A DNA stretch of 64,000 bases from Virgibacillus halotolerans (GCF_016908515.1 NZ_JAFBEA010000002.1:248001-312000), one strand, 5' to 3'. Positions 17,043 to 26,360 are shown, counted from the stretch's first letter. Notes: generated by a model not told the origin, from the sequence alone. Program-made: numbers and translations.

Positions 17043-17840
17043 TTAATTAAAACGCTTGAAATACCGTTCGTCATATCCTAGTCGTTCAGAGGCTTCTATT
17101 CCAGCTGCCATGACCTTTTTCGCAATCTCGGGGATTTTACTGCTTTTCATGCGTTGAATCGGCCCCACGACGGTGATGGCACTAACGACCTTTCCAGTGT
17201 AGTCTCTTATTGGTGCAGCAACCGATTTTGTACCTTCTGTTAATTCTTCAATACTAACGGAATAACCTTTCTTTCGAATTGTTTTCAATTCGTTTCGAAG
17301 TACATCTGGATCTGTAATGCTGTTTGGGGTATGGGAAACGAGTCCATTACGAATGACATCTTCCACAATATTATTGTCATTATATGCAAGTAATACTTTA
17401 CCTGAGCTTGTACAATAAGAAGGATTTCTTCTCCCGAGGTGCGTTAAGATCCGTACTGGGTGGTTACATTCTTCTTTATGAATATAGACAGTGTCCAACC
17501 TGTCGATGATAGCTAAATGTGCTGTTTCTCCAGTATCACTGACTAAATTATTAAGAACGGGTGCGGCTTCTTTATGAATTTCTAAATTATTTGTAACAAT
17601 ACCTCCGAGGGTCAATACCGATATACCTAACTGATATCCATTGGTTTCTGTATCTTTTATAACAAATCCTTCTTTGGCAAGTGTAGCAAGCAGGCGACTG
17701 ATGGTGCTTTTGGCTAAACCTAATTGGTCCGAAAGCTCCGTAACCCGTTTTGTTGGCTCAAATGTTGAAAAACTCTTTAGAATACGCAATGCATTTGTAA
17801 CAGAAGACAAGGTCTGTGGTTCGCTTTTCTTTTTGACCAT
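17043..17840 (-). CDS. IclR-family transcriptional regulator
   Basis: A 265-residue IclR-type regulator with an N-terminal winged HTH (about residues 10-70; the recognition segment is LGLAKSTISRLLATL) and a C-terminal GAF-like effector domain (HLGRRNPSYCTSSGK, then SVSIEELTEGTKSVAAPIRD). GGAGG lies 8 bases before the ATG at 17840; the ORF extends to a TTG at 17855. It sits between the upper and lower pathway operons and diverges from the lower one. Two copies of a GTTCT-N7-AGAAC palindrome in the shared intergenic region are likely its binding sites, one placed for autorepression and one for activation. Confidence 0.85.
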   Translation of the reverse strand: MVKKKSEPQTLSSVTNALRILKSFSTFEPTKRVTELSDQLGLAKSTISRLLATLAKEGFVIKDTETNGYQLGISVLTLGGIVTNNLEIHKEAAPVLNNLVSDTGETAHLAIIDRLDTVYIHKEECNHPVRILTHLGRRNPSYCTSSGKVLLAYNDNNIVEDVIRNGLVSHTPNSITDPDVLRNELKTIRKKGYSVSIEELTEGTKSVAAPIRDYTGKVVSAITVVGPIQRMKSSKIPEIAKKVMAAGIEASERLGYDERYFKRFN

Positions 17841-17864
17841 GAATGACACCTCCAATTAAGTTTA

Positions 17865-17881
17865 GTTCTACCTAGGAGAAC
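17865..17881. promoter_or_regulatory. Candidate IclR operator, copy 1
   Basis: GTTCTACCTAGGAGAAC is an inverted repeat with 5-base arms (GTTCT/AGAAC) and a 7-base centre. It lies about 14 bases downstream of a TATAAT on the minus strand (17900-17895), that is, at the start of the iclR transcript, fitting autorepression. Confidence 0.55.
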
Positions 17882-17984
17882 ACCTTAATATGTTATTATA
17901 CTAAATTTAAAACGTTATGTATACTCTATTGTCAGCGTTTACGAAAAAACTAACTGTACATTTGATTTTTTACTTTTTTATTTT

Positions 17985-18001
17985 GTTCCACATAGAAGAA
18001 C
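17985..18001. promoter_or_regulatory. Candidate IclR operator, copy 2
   Basis: GTTCCACATAGAAGAAC matches copy 1 at 13 of 17 positions with the same arm spacing, 120 bases away. It is centred about 40-50 bases before the likely start of the semialdehyde dehydrogenase transcript (TATAAT at 18032-18037), an activator-like place. Confidence 0.55.
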
Positions 18002-18031
18002 AAACGTCTTTTTTATTATCGTGATTGCTTC

Positions 18032-18070
18032 TATAATAGATATATGCTGATAAGGAAATATTCAGCATAT
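18032..18070 (+). promoter_or_regulatory. -10 and leader palindrome of the lower meta-pathway operon
   Basis: TATAAT at 18032-18037 has only a weak -35, as expected for an activated promoter. Just downstream ATATGCTGA (18042-18050) and TCAGCATAT (18062-18070) form a perfect 9-bp inverted repeat that could be a leader hairpin or a further operator. Confidence 0.5.
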
Positions 18071-18129
18071 ATGAATGTATACTTTTTTACGGAAAAGATA
18101 TGTTTCCGAAACTATAAGGAGGACTTTAA

Positions 18130-19596
18130 ATGCAAACGACTGAAACAAAATCAAAAGTAAAACCTATTGATTGTTCACATTATATCAACGGTAAATATGT
18201 ACCGTCCGGGAGTGGAAAAACGTTTGAAAATATTAATCCGGCTACAGAGGAAAAACTTGGGGACGTGCAAATAGGAAGTAAGGAAGAAATTGATCAAGCG
18301 GTAAGCACTGCTAGGAAGGCGTTGACTGGTGAATGGGGGGACATGCCTTTAACAAAACGATCAGCTATCATTCGCAAAATCGGTGATGTAATTTTAGAAA
18401 GAAAAGAAGAGTTGGCAATACTTGAATCACTTGATACTGGTAAACCATTATCGCTTTCAAAAAAGGTGGATATTGACCGGGCTGCATACAATTTTCATTT
18501 CTTTGCGGACTATATGACTACTGTTGGCAATGAAACGTATCAGCAAGATGATATCGCTATTCATTATGCGGTTCGCCGTCCAGTTGGGGTAGTTGGATTA
18601 ATTAACCCGTGGAATCTTCCACTGCTTTTGATGACTTGGAAGTTGGCTCCAGCACTTGCAGCAGGTAATACAGTTGTCATGAAACCTTCTGAAGTTACAC
18701 CTATGACAGCAACCGTGCTTGCACAAATCTGTTCAGATGCAGGCGTACCAGATGGTGTCGTAAATATGGTTCATGGATTTGGCGATACGGGTGCAGCACT
18801 TTCTTCCCATGCTGATGTTGATGCCATTGCCTTTACTGGTGAAACCATAACTGGAAGTGCAATTATGGAATCAGCCGCACCTACTTTAAAGAAAGTGTCC
18901 TTTGAGCTTGGCGGTAAAAATCCCAATATTATTTTCGCGGATGCAGATTTGGATGATACGATTGAAACGACGATGCGTTCCAGCTTTATGAATCAAGGAG
19001 AAGTTTGCTTCTGCGGTTCAAGAATTTATGTAGAACGCGCAATTTATGATGAATTTTTAGAGCGATTTGTAGCGGAAACGAAGAAATTAAAAGTTGGCGA
19101 TCCGTTTAAAGATGATACGAACATTGGTGCATTGGTAAGTGAGGAACATTATAATAAAGTACTCAGTTATTTGGATATTGCAAAGGAAGAAGGAGGAAAC
19201 TTCTTAATTGGTGGAACTGCTTCTAAAGGATTTGAGAAAGGCTTTTTCGTGGATCCTACGATAATTACTGGTTTAGGCCCTGACTCCAGATGTGTACGAG
19301 AGGAAATCTTTGGACCTGTTGTAACCGTTATTCCATTTGATACAGAGGAAGAAGTCCTTGAGCAAGTCAATGATACGAATTACGGATTAGGTGCGAGTGT
19401 ATGGACCAGTGATATTAAGCGTGCACATCGATTCGGAGGGAAAATTGAAGCAGGCATGGTTTGGATCAATACATGGTTCTTACGTGACTTACGAACACCT
19501 TTTGGCGGCATGAAACACAGTGGAATTGGCCGCGAAGGTGGCGCACATAGTCTAGATTTCTACTCTGAGTTGTCCAATATTACTGTCAAGCTTTAG
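18130..19596 (+). CDS. 2-hydroxymuconic semialdehyde dehydrogenase
   Basis: NAD-dependent aldehyde dehydrogenase of 488 residues that oxidises the ring-fission semialdehyde to the dicarboxylate (4-oxalocrotonate branch). The oxyanion segment NPWNLPL is near residue 158, the general base in FELGGKNP near 258, and the nucleophilic cysteine in NQGEVCFCGSR near 292. The C-terminal WFLRDLRTPFGG signature is typical of XylG/DmpC and 2-aminomuconic semialdehyde dehydrogenases. AAGGAGG precedes the ATG. First gene of the lower operon, opposite iclR. Confidence 0.85.
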   Translation: MQTTETKSKVKPIDCSHYINGKYVPSGSGKTFENINPATEEKLGDVQIGSKEEIDQAVSTARKALTGEWGDMPLTKRSAIIRKIGDVILERKEELAILESLDTGKPLSLSKKVDIDRAAYNFHFFADYMTTVGNETYQQDDIAIHYAVRRPVGVVGLINPWNLPLLLMTWKLAPALAAGNTVVMKPSEVTPMTATVLAQICSDAGVPDGVVNMVHGFGDTGAALSSHADVDAIAFTGETITGSAIMESAAPTLKKVSFELGGKNPNIIFADADLDDTIETTMRSSFMNQGEVCFCGSRIYVERAIYDEFLERFVAETKKLKVGDPFKDDTNIGALVSEEHYNKVLSYLDIAKEEGGNFLIGGTASKGFEKGFFVDPTIITGLGPDSRCVREEIFGPVVTVIPFDTEEEVLEQVNDTNYGLGASVWTSDIKRAHRFGGKIEAGMVWINTWFLRDLRTPFGGMKHSGIGREGGAHSLDFYSELSNITVKL

Positions 19597-19606
19597 GAGG
19601 GTATAT

Positions 19607-20401
19607 ATGAATACAAAATCTGTATCAAAAATAGAGAATCATGTCAAACATTTAAATAACGCCTGGGAAACGGGAGTAGGGGTTCAGCCACTAACTGTGC
19701 TGGATCCTGATCTCACGATTGATGAAGCCTATGCAGTACAATTACACACGATTGACCAACAGGTTAAAAGTGGTCAGCGAATCACAGGTAAAAAAATTGG
19801 TTTAACATCAAAGGCAATGCAAGACATGCTCGGTGTTGGTGAACCTGATTACGGGCATTTACTGGATGGAATGGCATACGAAAACGATGGAAAAATTCCA
19901 TTTCATCGTGTTTTACAGCCCAAAGTGGAGGGAGAAATCGCCTTTATCTTAAAAGAAGATTTAGTTGGACCGGATGTGACGGCACTGGACGTGTTACAGG
20001 CAACCGATGCTGTAGTACCCGCACTTGAAGTTGTAGATAGTCGGATTAAAGATTGGAAGATTACGTTAGCCGATACGGTTGCAGATAATGCTTCCTCTGG
20101 ACTGTATGTACTTGGTGAAAATCCTAAAAAGATAACGGACATCGAAATCAAGCAACTCGGGATGGTACTTTATAAAAACAATCAATTACAAAACACAGGT
20201 GTCGGTGCAGCCGCTTTAGGTGACCCTGCAAAATGTGTCGCATGGTTGGCGAATAAACTGGCAACCTATGATATTACATTGAAGGCTGGTGAGGTCATTT
20301 TATCTGGTGCGTTGTCTGCTGCGATAGAAGCTCAACCGGGGGACCATTTTTATGCAAAGTTTGCTGAACTTGGTGAAGTACACGTTACTTTCACAGAATA
20401 A
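19607..20401 (+). CDS. 2-hydroxypenta-2,4-dienoate hydratase
   Basis: Adds water to the dienol to form 4-hydroxy-2-oxovalerate. The 264-residue protein matches the XylJ/DmpE/MhpD branch: [19 protein letters not shown] near residues 60-78, [11 protein letters not shown] with the metal-binding Glu pair near 104-114, and [26 protein letters not shown] near 140-166. The IGKKIG and WKI...DTVADN variants separate it from the decarboxylase branch encoded at 22391. AGGAGGG precedes the ATG. It lies directly before the aldehyde dehydrogenase/aldolase pair that uses its product. Confidence 0.85.
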   Translation: MNTKSVSKIENHVKHLNNAWETGVGVQPLTVLDPDLTIDEAYAVQLHTIDQQVKSGQRITGKKIGLTSKAMQDMLGVGEPDYGHLLDGMAYENDGKIPFHRVLQPKVEGEIAFILKEDLVGPDVTALDVLQATDAVVPALEVVDSRIKDWKITLADTVADNASSGLYVLGENPKKITDIEIKQLGMVLYKNNQLQNTGVGAAALGDPAKCVAWLANKLATYDITLKAGEVILSGALSAAIEAQPGDHFYAKFAELGEVHVTFTE

Positions 20402-20424
20402 TAGATAAAGATGGAGGGATGATG

Positions 20425-21309
20425 GTGAGTAAAGTAAAGGTTGGAATAATTGGAACCGGAAACATCGGCTCTGACTTAATGGTTAAATTGACGCGATCGG
20501 ATTTATTGGAACTAACGGCAGTCATGGGCGTTGATCCAACGTCAAGGGGTATGCAGCACGCGAAAAAGTTAGGACTCCATGTATTTGAAAACGGTGTGGA
20601 TGGGTTAGTGGATCAGCCAGACTTGGTAGATATCGTTTTCGATGCAACAAGCGCGAAAGCACATCTGCATAATGCAGATGTAGTGAAACAGCTAGGCAAA
20701 CAAATGTTAGATTTAACGCCGGCAGCGATCGGTCCGTTTATTGCACCGACTGTAAATTTGGGTGAACACTTGGAAGCAGAGAATGTTAATTTAATCACCT
20801 GTGGTGGGCAGGCGACGATTCCTATTGTGCATGCGATTAATCAAGTTGCACCAGTAGAATATGGAGAAATCGTTGCCACTATCGCCAGTAAAAGCGCTGG
20901 ACCGGGAACACGGGCAAACATTGATGAATTTACCGAAACAACTGCAAAAGCGATTGAACAGGTAGGCGGTGCGAAAAAAGGAAAAGCAATTATCATTTTA
21001 AATCCGGCTGAACCACCAATTATGATGCGTGATACGGTTCATGCGATTGTGGAAGAGGGGGCAGTCGATGAACAAGCGATTATCGATTCAATCTCGGAAA
21101 TGGTAGAGAAGGTTGAATCCTATGTGCCTGGATATAAATTACGTACGGAACCAATATTTGATGGAAATAAGATAACGGTATTTCTTGAAATCGAAGGTGC
21201 GGGTCATTATTTACCGAAATATGCCGGTAATCTCGATATCATGACTTCTGCTGCTGTCAAAGTGGCGGAGGAGTTTGCGAAAAATCGTGTCAATGTAACA
21301 GCAAATTGA
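20425..21309 (+). CDS. Acetaldehyde dehydrogenase (acylating)
   Basis: Converts acetaldehyde, NAD and CoA to acetyl-CoA; works in a channeling complex with the aldolase encoded next. Rossmann [10 protein letters not shown] is at about 10-19, the catalytic cysteine in [12 protein letters not shown] near 130-141, and [14 protein letters not shown] near 160. It corresponds to DmpF/MhpF. The ORF begins at 20419, but GGAGGG ends at 20418; the GTG at 20425 has a workable 6-base spacing and gives [10 protein letters not shown], the family's usual beginning. Confidence 0.88.
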   Translation: MSKVKVGIIGTGNIGSDLMVKLTRSDLLELTAVMGVDPTSRGMQHAKKLGLHVFENGVDGLVDQPDLVDIVFDATSAKAHLHNADVVKQLGKQMLDLTPAAIGPFIAPTVNLGEHLEAENVNLITCGGQATIPIVHAINQVAPVEYGEIVATIASKSAGPGTRANIDEFTETTAKAIEQVGGAKKGKAIIILNPAEPPIMMRDTVHAIVEEGAVDEQAIIDSISEMVEKVESYVPGYKLRTEPIFDGNKITVFLEIEGAGHYLPKYAGNLDIMTSAAVKVAEEFAKNRVNVTAN

Positions 21310-21330
21310 GTTTAAGAGAGGAGGAAAAAT

Positions 21331-22353
21331 ATGTCTAAACAAAATGAAATTAAAATTACAGAAGTTGCATTACGTGATGGTAGTCACGCAATCAATCATC
21401 AGTATACAGTTGAGCAAGTCACAGCGATTGCAAGCGCACTAAATGAGGCACGTGTTCCATATATTGAAGTTACCCATGGTGATGGACTGGGAGGTTCTTC
21501 ATTACAATATGGTCTATCAAAAACGGATGAACTGAAATTAATTGAAGCGGCTGTTTCAGAAGCTGACTTTTCAAAAATTGCTGTCTTATTACTTCCAGGA
21601 GTAGGGGTGATCGAGGATTTAAAAGAAGCAGCTAAAATCGGTGCAAAGATGGCTCGAATTGCCACCCATGTCACAGAAGCAGATATTTCTAAGCAGCATA
21701 TTCAAACTGCTAAAGAATTGGGAATGGAGACCGTCGGATTTTTAATGATGAGTCATATGGCACCGGCTGAGAAGATAGTAGAACAGGCTAAATTAATGGA
21801 GAGTTATGGTGCTGACACGGTTTACGTTGTCGATTCAGCTGGTGCGCTACTGCCACATCAAGTCACAGAAAGAATCAAAGCACTAAGACAGGAATTAACC
21901 ATTAATGTCGGCTTTCATGGTCATAATAACTTGTCTCTTGCGATGGGAAATACATTAGCAGCTATTGAAGCCGGGGCTACAAGAATTGATGGCAGTATTC
22001 GTTGCTTAGGTGCTGGCGCAGGAAATACGCAGACAGAAGTATTGGTTGCCGTACTGGAAAAAATGGGTATTCAAACAGGCATCGATCTATTCAAAATGAT
22101 GGATATATCGGAAGACATTGTGGCACCCATTTTGCAAAAACCGCAGGAAGTTAATCGTGACAGCTTAACATTAGGTTATGCGGGCGTTTATTCCAGTTTT
22201 CTATTACATGCTAATCGGGCTGCACAGAAATTCTCGGTCGATTCCCGTGATATATTAGTAGAACTAGGAAAAAGAGAGATTGTTGGTGGTCAAGAAGATA
22301 TGATTGTTGACGTTGCTGCAGAGCTTTCTAAAGCAGAAAAATCGTCTGTTTAA
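21331..22353 (+). CDS. 4-hydroxy-2-oxovalerate aldolase
   Basis: Class II, metal-dependent aldolase that splits 4-hydroxy-2-oxovalerate into pyruvate and acetaldehyde (DmpG/MhpE type). ALRDGSHAINHQY near residues 14-26 carries the catalytic Arg and metal Asp; GFHGHNNLSLAMGN near 194-207 supplies the two metal histidines. At 340 residues it has the usual length. GAGGAGG precedes the ATG. Tight spacing to the acetaldehyde dehydrogenase fits the known physical complex that channels acetaldehyde. Confidence 0.9.
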   Translation: MSKQNEIKITEVALRDGSHAINHQYTVEQVTAIASALNEARVPYIEVTHGDGLGGSSLQYGLSKTDELKLIEAAVSEADFSKIAVLLLPGVGVIEDLKEAAKIGAKMARIATHVTEADISKQHIQTAKELGMETVGFLMMSHMAPAEKIVEQAKLMESYGADTVYVVDSAGALLPHQVTERIKALRQELTINVGFHGHNNLSLAMGNTLAAIEAGATRIDGSIRCLGAGAGNTQTEVLVAVLEKMGIQTGIDLFKMMDISEDIVAPILQKPQEVNRDSLTLGYAGVYSSFLLHANRAAQKFSVDSRDILVELGKREIVGGQEDMIVDVAAELSKAEKSSV

Positions 22354-22390
22354 TGAATAAAATAAATCATCGTATATTTGGAGGATGAAC

Positions 22391-23179
22391 ATGGATAAAG
22401 ATCTGATTAAAGAGCTTGCCGATTATGTGCACAACGCAGAAAAGGAAAAACAGGAAATTATAAAAATTACAACTGAACGCTATCCGGAACTCTCCATTGA
22501 AGAGGCCTATTTGGTTCAGGAAGAGCTGGTTCAGCAAAAGCTGGATGCAGGCTATAAAATAATTGGCCCAAAGATGGGGATTACCAGCGAGGCCAAAATG
22601 AAGCAAATGGATGTGGATGATCCAATATATGGCTATGTCTTTGACAATATGGTTGTCAACGAAGGGGACACGATTTCAATATCCGATTATATCCATCCAA
22701 AGGTTGAGCCTGAAATTGGATTTATATTGGATAGAGACTTAGAAGGCCCAAATGTTACAGCACTTGATGTCCTACGGGCAACGGAATATGTCTTTCCAGC
22801 CATCGAAATCATTGATAGCCGCTATGAGAACTTTAATTTTACATTGCCAGATGTCATCGCAGATAATACATCTGCAGCGGGTGCGGTATTTGGAACAAAT
22901 TTAAAAAGGCCTGAATCATTAGAGTTGGATGTAGTAGGTGTTACTTTGTCCATTAATGGTAAGGTAGAATCATTAGGTGCTGGTGCTGCTGTATTGGAGC
23001 ATCCTGCCAATTCAATTGCTAGGCTAGCAAATATGCTAAGTAAAAAAGGCGAAAAGGTGAAAGCTGGTCAGCCCATTTTATCGGGTGGTATTACCGCAGC
23101 GGTACGATTGGCACCAGGTGACTTTGTCAATGCAAAATATGGTGGTTTAGGTGATGTGTCGTTTTTCGTTAAAGAATAG
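22391..23179 (+). CDS. 4-oxalocrotonate decarboxylase
   Basis: Decarboxylates 2-oxohex-3-enedioate to the dienol used by the hydratase. It is a paralogue of the hydratase at 19607 but has the XylI/DmpH pattern: IGPKMGITSEAKMKQMDVDDPIYG near residues 57-80, YIHPKVEPEIGFIL near 102-115, and IDSRYENFNFTLPDVIADNTSAAG near 140-163. GGAGG at 22380-22384 lies 6 bases before the ATG at 22391; the in-frame ATG at 22385 touches the ribosome site and is rejected. The hydratase and decarboxylase of this family form a complex. Confidence 0.85.
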   Translation: MDKDLIKELADYVHNAEKEKQEIIKITTERYPELSIEEAYLVQEELVQQKLDAGYKIIGPKMGITSEAKMKQMDVDDPIYGYVFDNMVVNEGDTISISDYIHPKVEPEIGFILDRDLEGPNVTALDVLRATEYVFPAIEIIDSRYENFNFTLPDVIADNTSAAGAVFGTNLKRPESLELDVVGVTLSINGKVESLGAGAAVLEHPANSIARLANMLSKKGEKVKAGQPILSGGITAAVRLAPGDFVNAKYGGLGDVSFFVKE

Positions 23180-23205
23180 GAAATAATTTGGAGGGGGTGG
23201 ATTAC

Positions 23206-23397
23206 TTGCCACTAGTTAATATTCAAATGATGGAAGGCAGGACACCAGAGAAAATTAATGCATTAATAAAAAATGTAACGAATACGGTTAGTGAGTCATT
23301 GGATGCTCCGAAAGAAAATGTACGCGTTATTATTACGGAAGTGCCAAAAACGCATTGGGGTATTGGCGGGAAGAGTGCAAAAGAATTGGGTAGATAA
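23206..23397 (+). CDS. 4-oxalocrotonate tautomerase
   Basis: Small enzyme (62 residues after Met removal) that ketonises 2-hydroxymuconate. The start is decided by chemistry: catalysis needs an N-terminal proline, and the TTG at 23206 is followed directly by Pro, giving PLVNIQMMEGRTPEK. GGAGGGGG lies 8 bases upstream. The ORF can be extended to 23188, but that would bury the proline. The second conserved arginine and the NVRVIITEVPKTHWGIGG block near 43-60 match the XylH/DmpI family. Confidence 0.9.
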   Translation: MPLVNIQMMEGRTPEKINALIKNVTNTVSESLDAPKENVRVIITEVPKTHWGIGGKSAKELGR

Positions 23398-23432
23398 ACC
23401 CGATTTGAAGTAGAATTATGCACTAATCTTTG

Positions 23433-23474
23433 AACGCAGATAATGCGGACGTTCCTGTCCACGTTATCTGCGTT
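23433..23474 (+). terminator. Hairpin after the tautomerase gene
   Basis: AACGCAGATAA (23433-23443) pairs with TTATCTGCGTT (23464-23474) with further pairing inside. No T-run follows, so read-through into the transporter gene is possible. Confidence 0.55.
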
Positions 23475-23527
23475 AGCACTTTCAGAGGTGTATGGATTTT
23501 GGTTTAGCTATACTTAGTGATGGTTGG

Positions 23528-23660
23528 GATGCAGATTTCATTGTAAATCCATCCCTGAAGTCAGAGAGCAAAAATAAGATACTTATGAATTTGTTGAAGG
23601 TGCTGTTTTCGGCAAAACGATTATTTCGTCTAACATTTCCACTCTCCCGTTAAAAGATAT
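23528..23660 (+). pseudogene. Relic of a second 3-hydroxyacyl-CoA dehydrogenase gene
   Basis: After one frame change the translation reads DADFI... and then EFVEGAVFGKTIISSNISTL, which lines up with DADFI... and EFIESVVSDKAIISSNTSTF of the intact gene at 15834. Only about 45 codons from the end of the Rossmann domain remain, with a frameshift near 23580 and no flanking domains. It is not expressed as a functional enzyme. It shows that a paralogue once stood between the tautomerase and the transporter. Confidence 0.75.
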
Positions 23661-23710
23661 ATGTTTAATAGTTACTAATTTAGGAGATGGAGTTAAGGGA
23701 GGGGAAAGCA

Positions 23711-25054
23711 ATGCAGATAACAACAAATGCAGAAACGATCATTGAAAAAACAAAAATAAGTAAATTCCATGGCATGTTACTTTTTTGGGGTGCAGTTTTA
23801 ATGCTGTTCGATGGTTTTGATTTAACCATCTATGGCGCAGTTGTTCCTACTATAATGGACGAATGGGGAATTTCTGCTGTTCAGGCAGGGAGATATGGAA
23901 GTTATGCCCTATTTGGAATGATGTTTGGAGCATTAATATTTGGTACTTTGGCAGATAAATTAGGCAGAAAAAAGATTATCTTAATCTGCGCTTTTTTCTT
24001 CAGTTTATTTATGCTTCTAACTGGATTATCCCCAAGTCCAGAAGTGTTTGGGCTATTCCGTTTCCTTACTGGTTTAGGATTAGGTGGCATGATGCCAAAT
24101 GTCATTGGGTTGATTAGCGAGTATTCTCCAGAAGGAATGCGCAGTCGTATGATCGCTACGATTATGGCTGGATATTCCATCGGAGGTGTTATCGCAGCCT
24201 TTCTAGGTATGATTCTTATCTCTAATTTTGGTTGGGAGTCCGTATTCTTCTTTGGTGCCATTCCATTATTGTTCTTGCCTTTCTTAGCGAAAGCATTACC
24301 AGACTCAGTTGGAACGTTGGTTGATATAAATGATTATAAAGGGATACAAAAAATCCTTGTGAAGGTTAATCCAACTTATAAACCTTCTGAAAATGAAATA
24401 TTTGTGTTAAATAAGCCCAAAGAAACTTCTTCTCCAGTTAGCAATTTATTTACTGGAAAAAGAGGACTTTTAACGGTGATGATCTGGTTAACATACTTTA
24501 TGTCACTATTGATGATCTATGGATTGAATACTTGGCTGCCTAAACTCATGACCGAAGCTGGATTCCCACTTGGATCAAGTTTAAGTTTCCTTTTAGCGCT
24601 AAATGTGGGAGCAACAATCGGTGCCATTCTAATGGGATGGGTAGCAGACCGTTGGGGCGTTGGTAGATCCCTTATCTTGTTCTTTTTGATTGCCACCATT
24701 TCGATTACAAGTTTGGGATATGCAACAAATATGATTCTATTGTATGTAATGGTAGCAATCGCAGGGGCAGCTACCGTAGGGACGCAAAATCTTGCACACT
24801 CCTATACTTCCCAATTCTATCCAATCACAATAAGATCAACAGCATTAGGATGGGCATTAGCAGTTGGACGGATTGGAGGAATCCTTGGGCCGGTTATTGG
24901 CGGTATTTTACTTGCTTCACATTTAACTTTACAGCTAAACTTTTTAGTATTTGCCATACCAGGAGTCATTGCGGCATTTGCTGTATTCTTAGCCAATCAA
25001 CAAGGTCGAAAAGTAATAGAGGACGACCAGAAACTGAAAAAGGTTGCTAATTAA
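23711..25054 (+). CDS. MFS aromatic acid:H+ symporter (AAHS family)
   Basis: Twelve-segment inner-membrane carrier like PcaK/BenK. Helix 1 carries the family's acidic motif, DGFDLTIYGAV, and the loop between helices 2 and 3 reads GTLADKLGRKKII. A helix-4 stretch GLGLGGMMPN is also typical. The ORF starts at 23687, but AAGGGAGGGG precedes the ATG at 23711, giving about 447 residues. It ends the lower meta-pathway region and probably imports the aromatic acid that the Rieske dioxygenase attacks. A strong terminator follows. Confidence 0.88.
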   Translation: MQITTNAETIIEKTKISKFHGMLLFWGAVLMLFDGFDLTIYGAVVPTIMDEWGISAVQAGRYGSYALFGMMFGALIFGTLADKLGRKKIILICAFFFSLFMLLTGLSPSPEVFGLFRFLTGLGLGGMMPNVIGLISEYSPEGMRSRMIATIMAGYSIGGVIAAFLGMILISNFGWESVFFFGAIPLLFLPFLAKALPDSVGTLVDINDYKGIQKILVKVNPTYKPSENEIFVLNKPKETSSPVSNLFTGKRGLLTVMIWLTYFMSLLMIYGLNTWLPKLMTEAGFPLGSSLSFLLALNVGATIGAILMGWVADRWGVGRSLILFFLIATISITSLGYATNMILLYVMVAIAGAATVGTQNLAHSYTSQFYPITIRSTALGWALAVGRIGGILGPVIGGILLASHLTLQLNFLVFAIPGVIAAFAVFLANQQGRKVIEDDQKLKKVAN

Positions 25055-25076
25055 AAAAGTTTGACTACCTTCAATG

Positions 25077-25122
25077 AGACGCTGATTCCGTAAAAGTTCT
25101 TTTGCGAATTCAGCGTCTTTTT
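25077..25122 (+). terminator. Rho-independent terminator of the lower meta-pathway operon
   Basis: AGACGCTGA (25077-25085) pairs with TCAGCGTCT (25110-25118) and is followed by five T residues. Confidence 0.8.
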
Positions 25123-25243
25123 CATTCCACCCCCGGCACTAAATGCAAGGGGTTTTAGGATAGTGACAGGTCAACATGTAAAAAATAAATGCTAAATGTT
25201 GCGTATAGCGGAATTAGTATCTTTGTTTTTAGATAAATCAATA

Positions 25244-25295
25244 TATAATTAGGATTATAAACCATTCAGCTTTCGTAAGTATGAAAGCGCTAACG
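25244..25295 (+). promoter_or_regulatory. Promoter -10 and cre site of extradiol dioxygenase copy 1
   Basis: TATAAT lies at 25244-25249. ATGAAAGCGCTAACG at 25281-25295 matches the cre consensus at 14 of 15 positions. The cre lies about 25-30 bases after the start of transcription, a repressing place. Confidence 0.6.
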
Positions 25296-26335
25296 GTGGG
25301 GGATTAAAAAACGGGGGGAATTACAAATGGAAAATGAATTAAAAAGATTTGATGTTGCGCAGTTAGCCCATGTGGAAATCTTCACACCGGTTCCAGATAA
25401 AACACTATGGTTTTTTAAAGAATTATTAGGCATGACAGAAGTAGAGAGAGAAGGGCAATCGGTTTATCTTCGTTCCTATGAAGACTTTTATCATCATTCA
25501 TTGAAAGTAACGGAAAGAAATGAACCAGGCCTAGGACATGTAAGTTGGAGGGCAAGTTCAAAGAATGCATTGGAACGACGAGTAAAGGATCTGGAGAAAT
25601 CAGGTGCAGGGAAAGGCTGGATAGATGGCGATCTTGGACATGGGGCAGCATACCAATTTACAACGCCTGATAATCATGCCATGGAAATACTGTGGGATGT
25701 GGAATATTATCAGGCACCAGAAAGCGAAATAACATTATTGAAAAACCGTCCGCAAAAACGCCCGAATAAAGGCGTTCCGGTTCGTCGTCTTGATCATGTT
25801 AATTTGTTGTCCAGTGATGTTACGTTGAATAGAAACTATATGATGGATGAGCTTGGATTTAATTTAAGGGAACATGTGGTCAAGAATGATGGATCTGAAA
25901 TTGGCGCATGGTTAAGTGTTAGTCCGTTAGTCCATGAACTGGCATTGATGGGTGACCAAGGAACTTCTGAAAAGGGATTAGGAAGACTGCACCATGTTGC
26001 CTTCTGGTACGGATACCCGCAACACTTGGATGATTTGTCTGAACTGTTTACGGAAAACGGTATTGAAATTGAGGCAGGTCCTTTAAAGCATGGTGTATCC
26101 CAAGCGAAATGTCTATATGCCATTGAACCGGGCGGTAACCGCGTAGAATTATTCGGTGATTCTGGATATCTTATCTTCGACCCGGATTGGAAGCCAGTAA
26201 GATGGACAGAAGAGGAAGTGGAACAGGCGATTATTTTCTATGGTGCACCACTACCGGATTCGTACTTTAAATATGGCACACCAAATGTAAAAGCCCCAGT
26301 AGTGGGATAGATATTGTAGCGGGTGTATGTTTCAT
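25281..26335 (+). repeat. Long direct repeat, copy 1 (extradiol dioxygenase unit)
   Basis: The block from the cre site through about 25 bases past the stop codon recurs at 40823-41900 in the same orientation with high identity, including the untranslated leader ending in GGGGGAATTACAA. It is a duplicated gene with its own control region. Confidence 0.8.
25327..26310 (+). CDS. Extradiol ring-cleavage dioxygenase, copy 1
   Basis: Two-domain VOC extradiol dioxygenase, 327 residues, Fe(II)-dependent. Metal-ligand segments in the C-terminal repeat are [18 protein letters not shown] and [10 protein letters not shown], and the GPLKHGVSQ loop precedes the last strand. By eye it differs from the copy at 40868 at about 26 of 327 positions (about 92% identity), but both are distant from the enzyme at 13315. 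It is probably a one-gene or two-gene unit with its own promoter, cre and terminator. The substrate is some catechol; it may serve the second catabolic module that begins here. Confidence 0.85.
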   Translation: MENELKRFDVAQLAHVEIFTPVPDKTLWFFKELLGMTEVEREGQSVYLRSYEDFYHHSLKVTERNEPGLGHVSWRASSKNALERRVKDLEKSGAGKGWIDGDLGHGAAYQFTTPDNHAMEILWDVEYYQAPESEITLLKNRPQKRPNKGVPVRRLDHVNLLSSDVTLNRNYMMDELGFNLREHVVKNDGSEIGAWLSVSPLVHELALMGDQGTSEKGLGRLHHVAFWYGYPQHLDDLSELFTENGIEIEAGPLKHGVSQAKCLYAIEPGGNRVELFGDSGYLIFDPDWKPVRWTEEEVEQAIIFYGAPLPDSYFKYGTPNVKAPVVG

Positions 26336-26360
26336 AGGTTACACATGCAGGAATTTAAAT

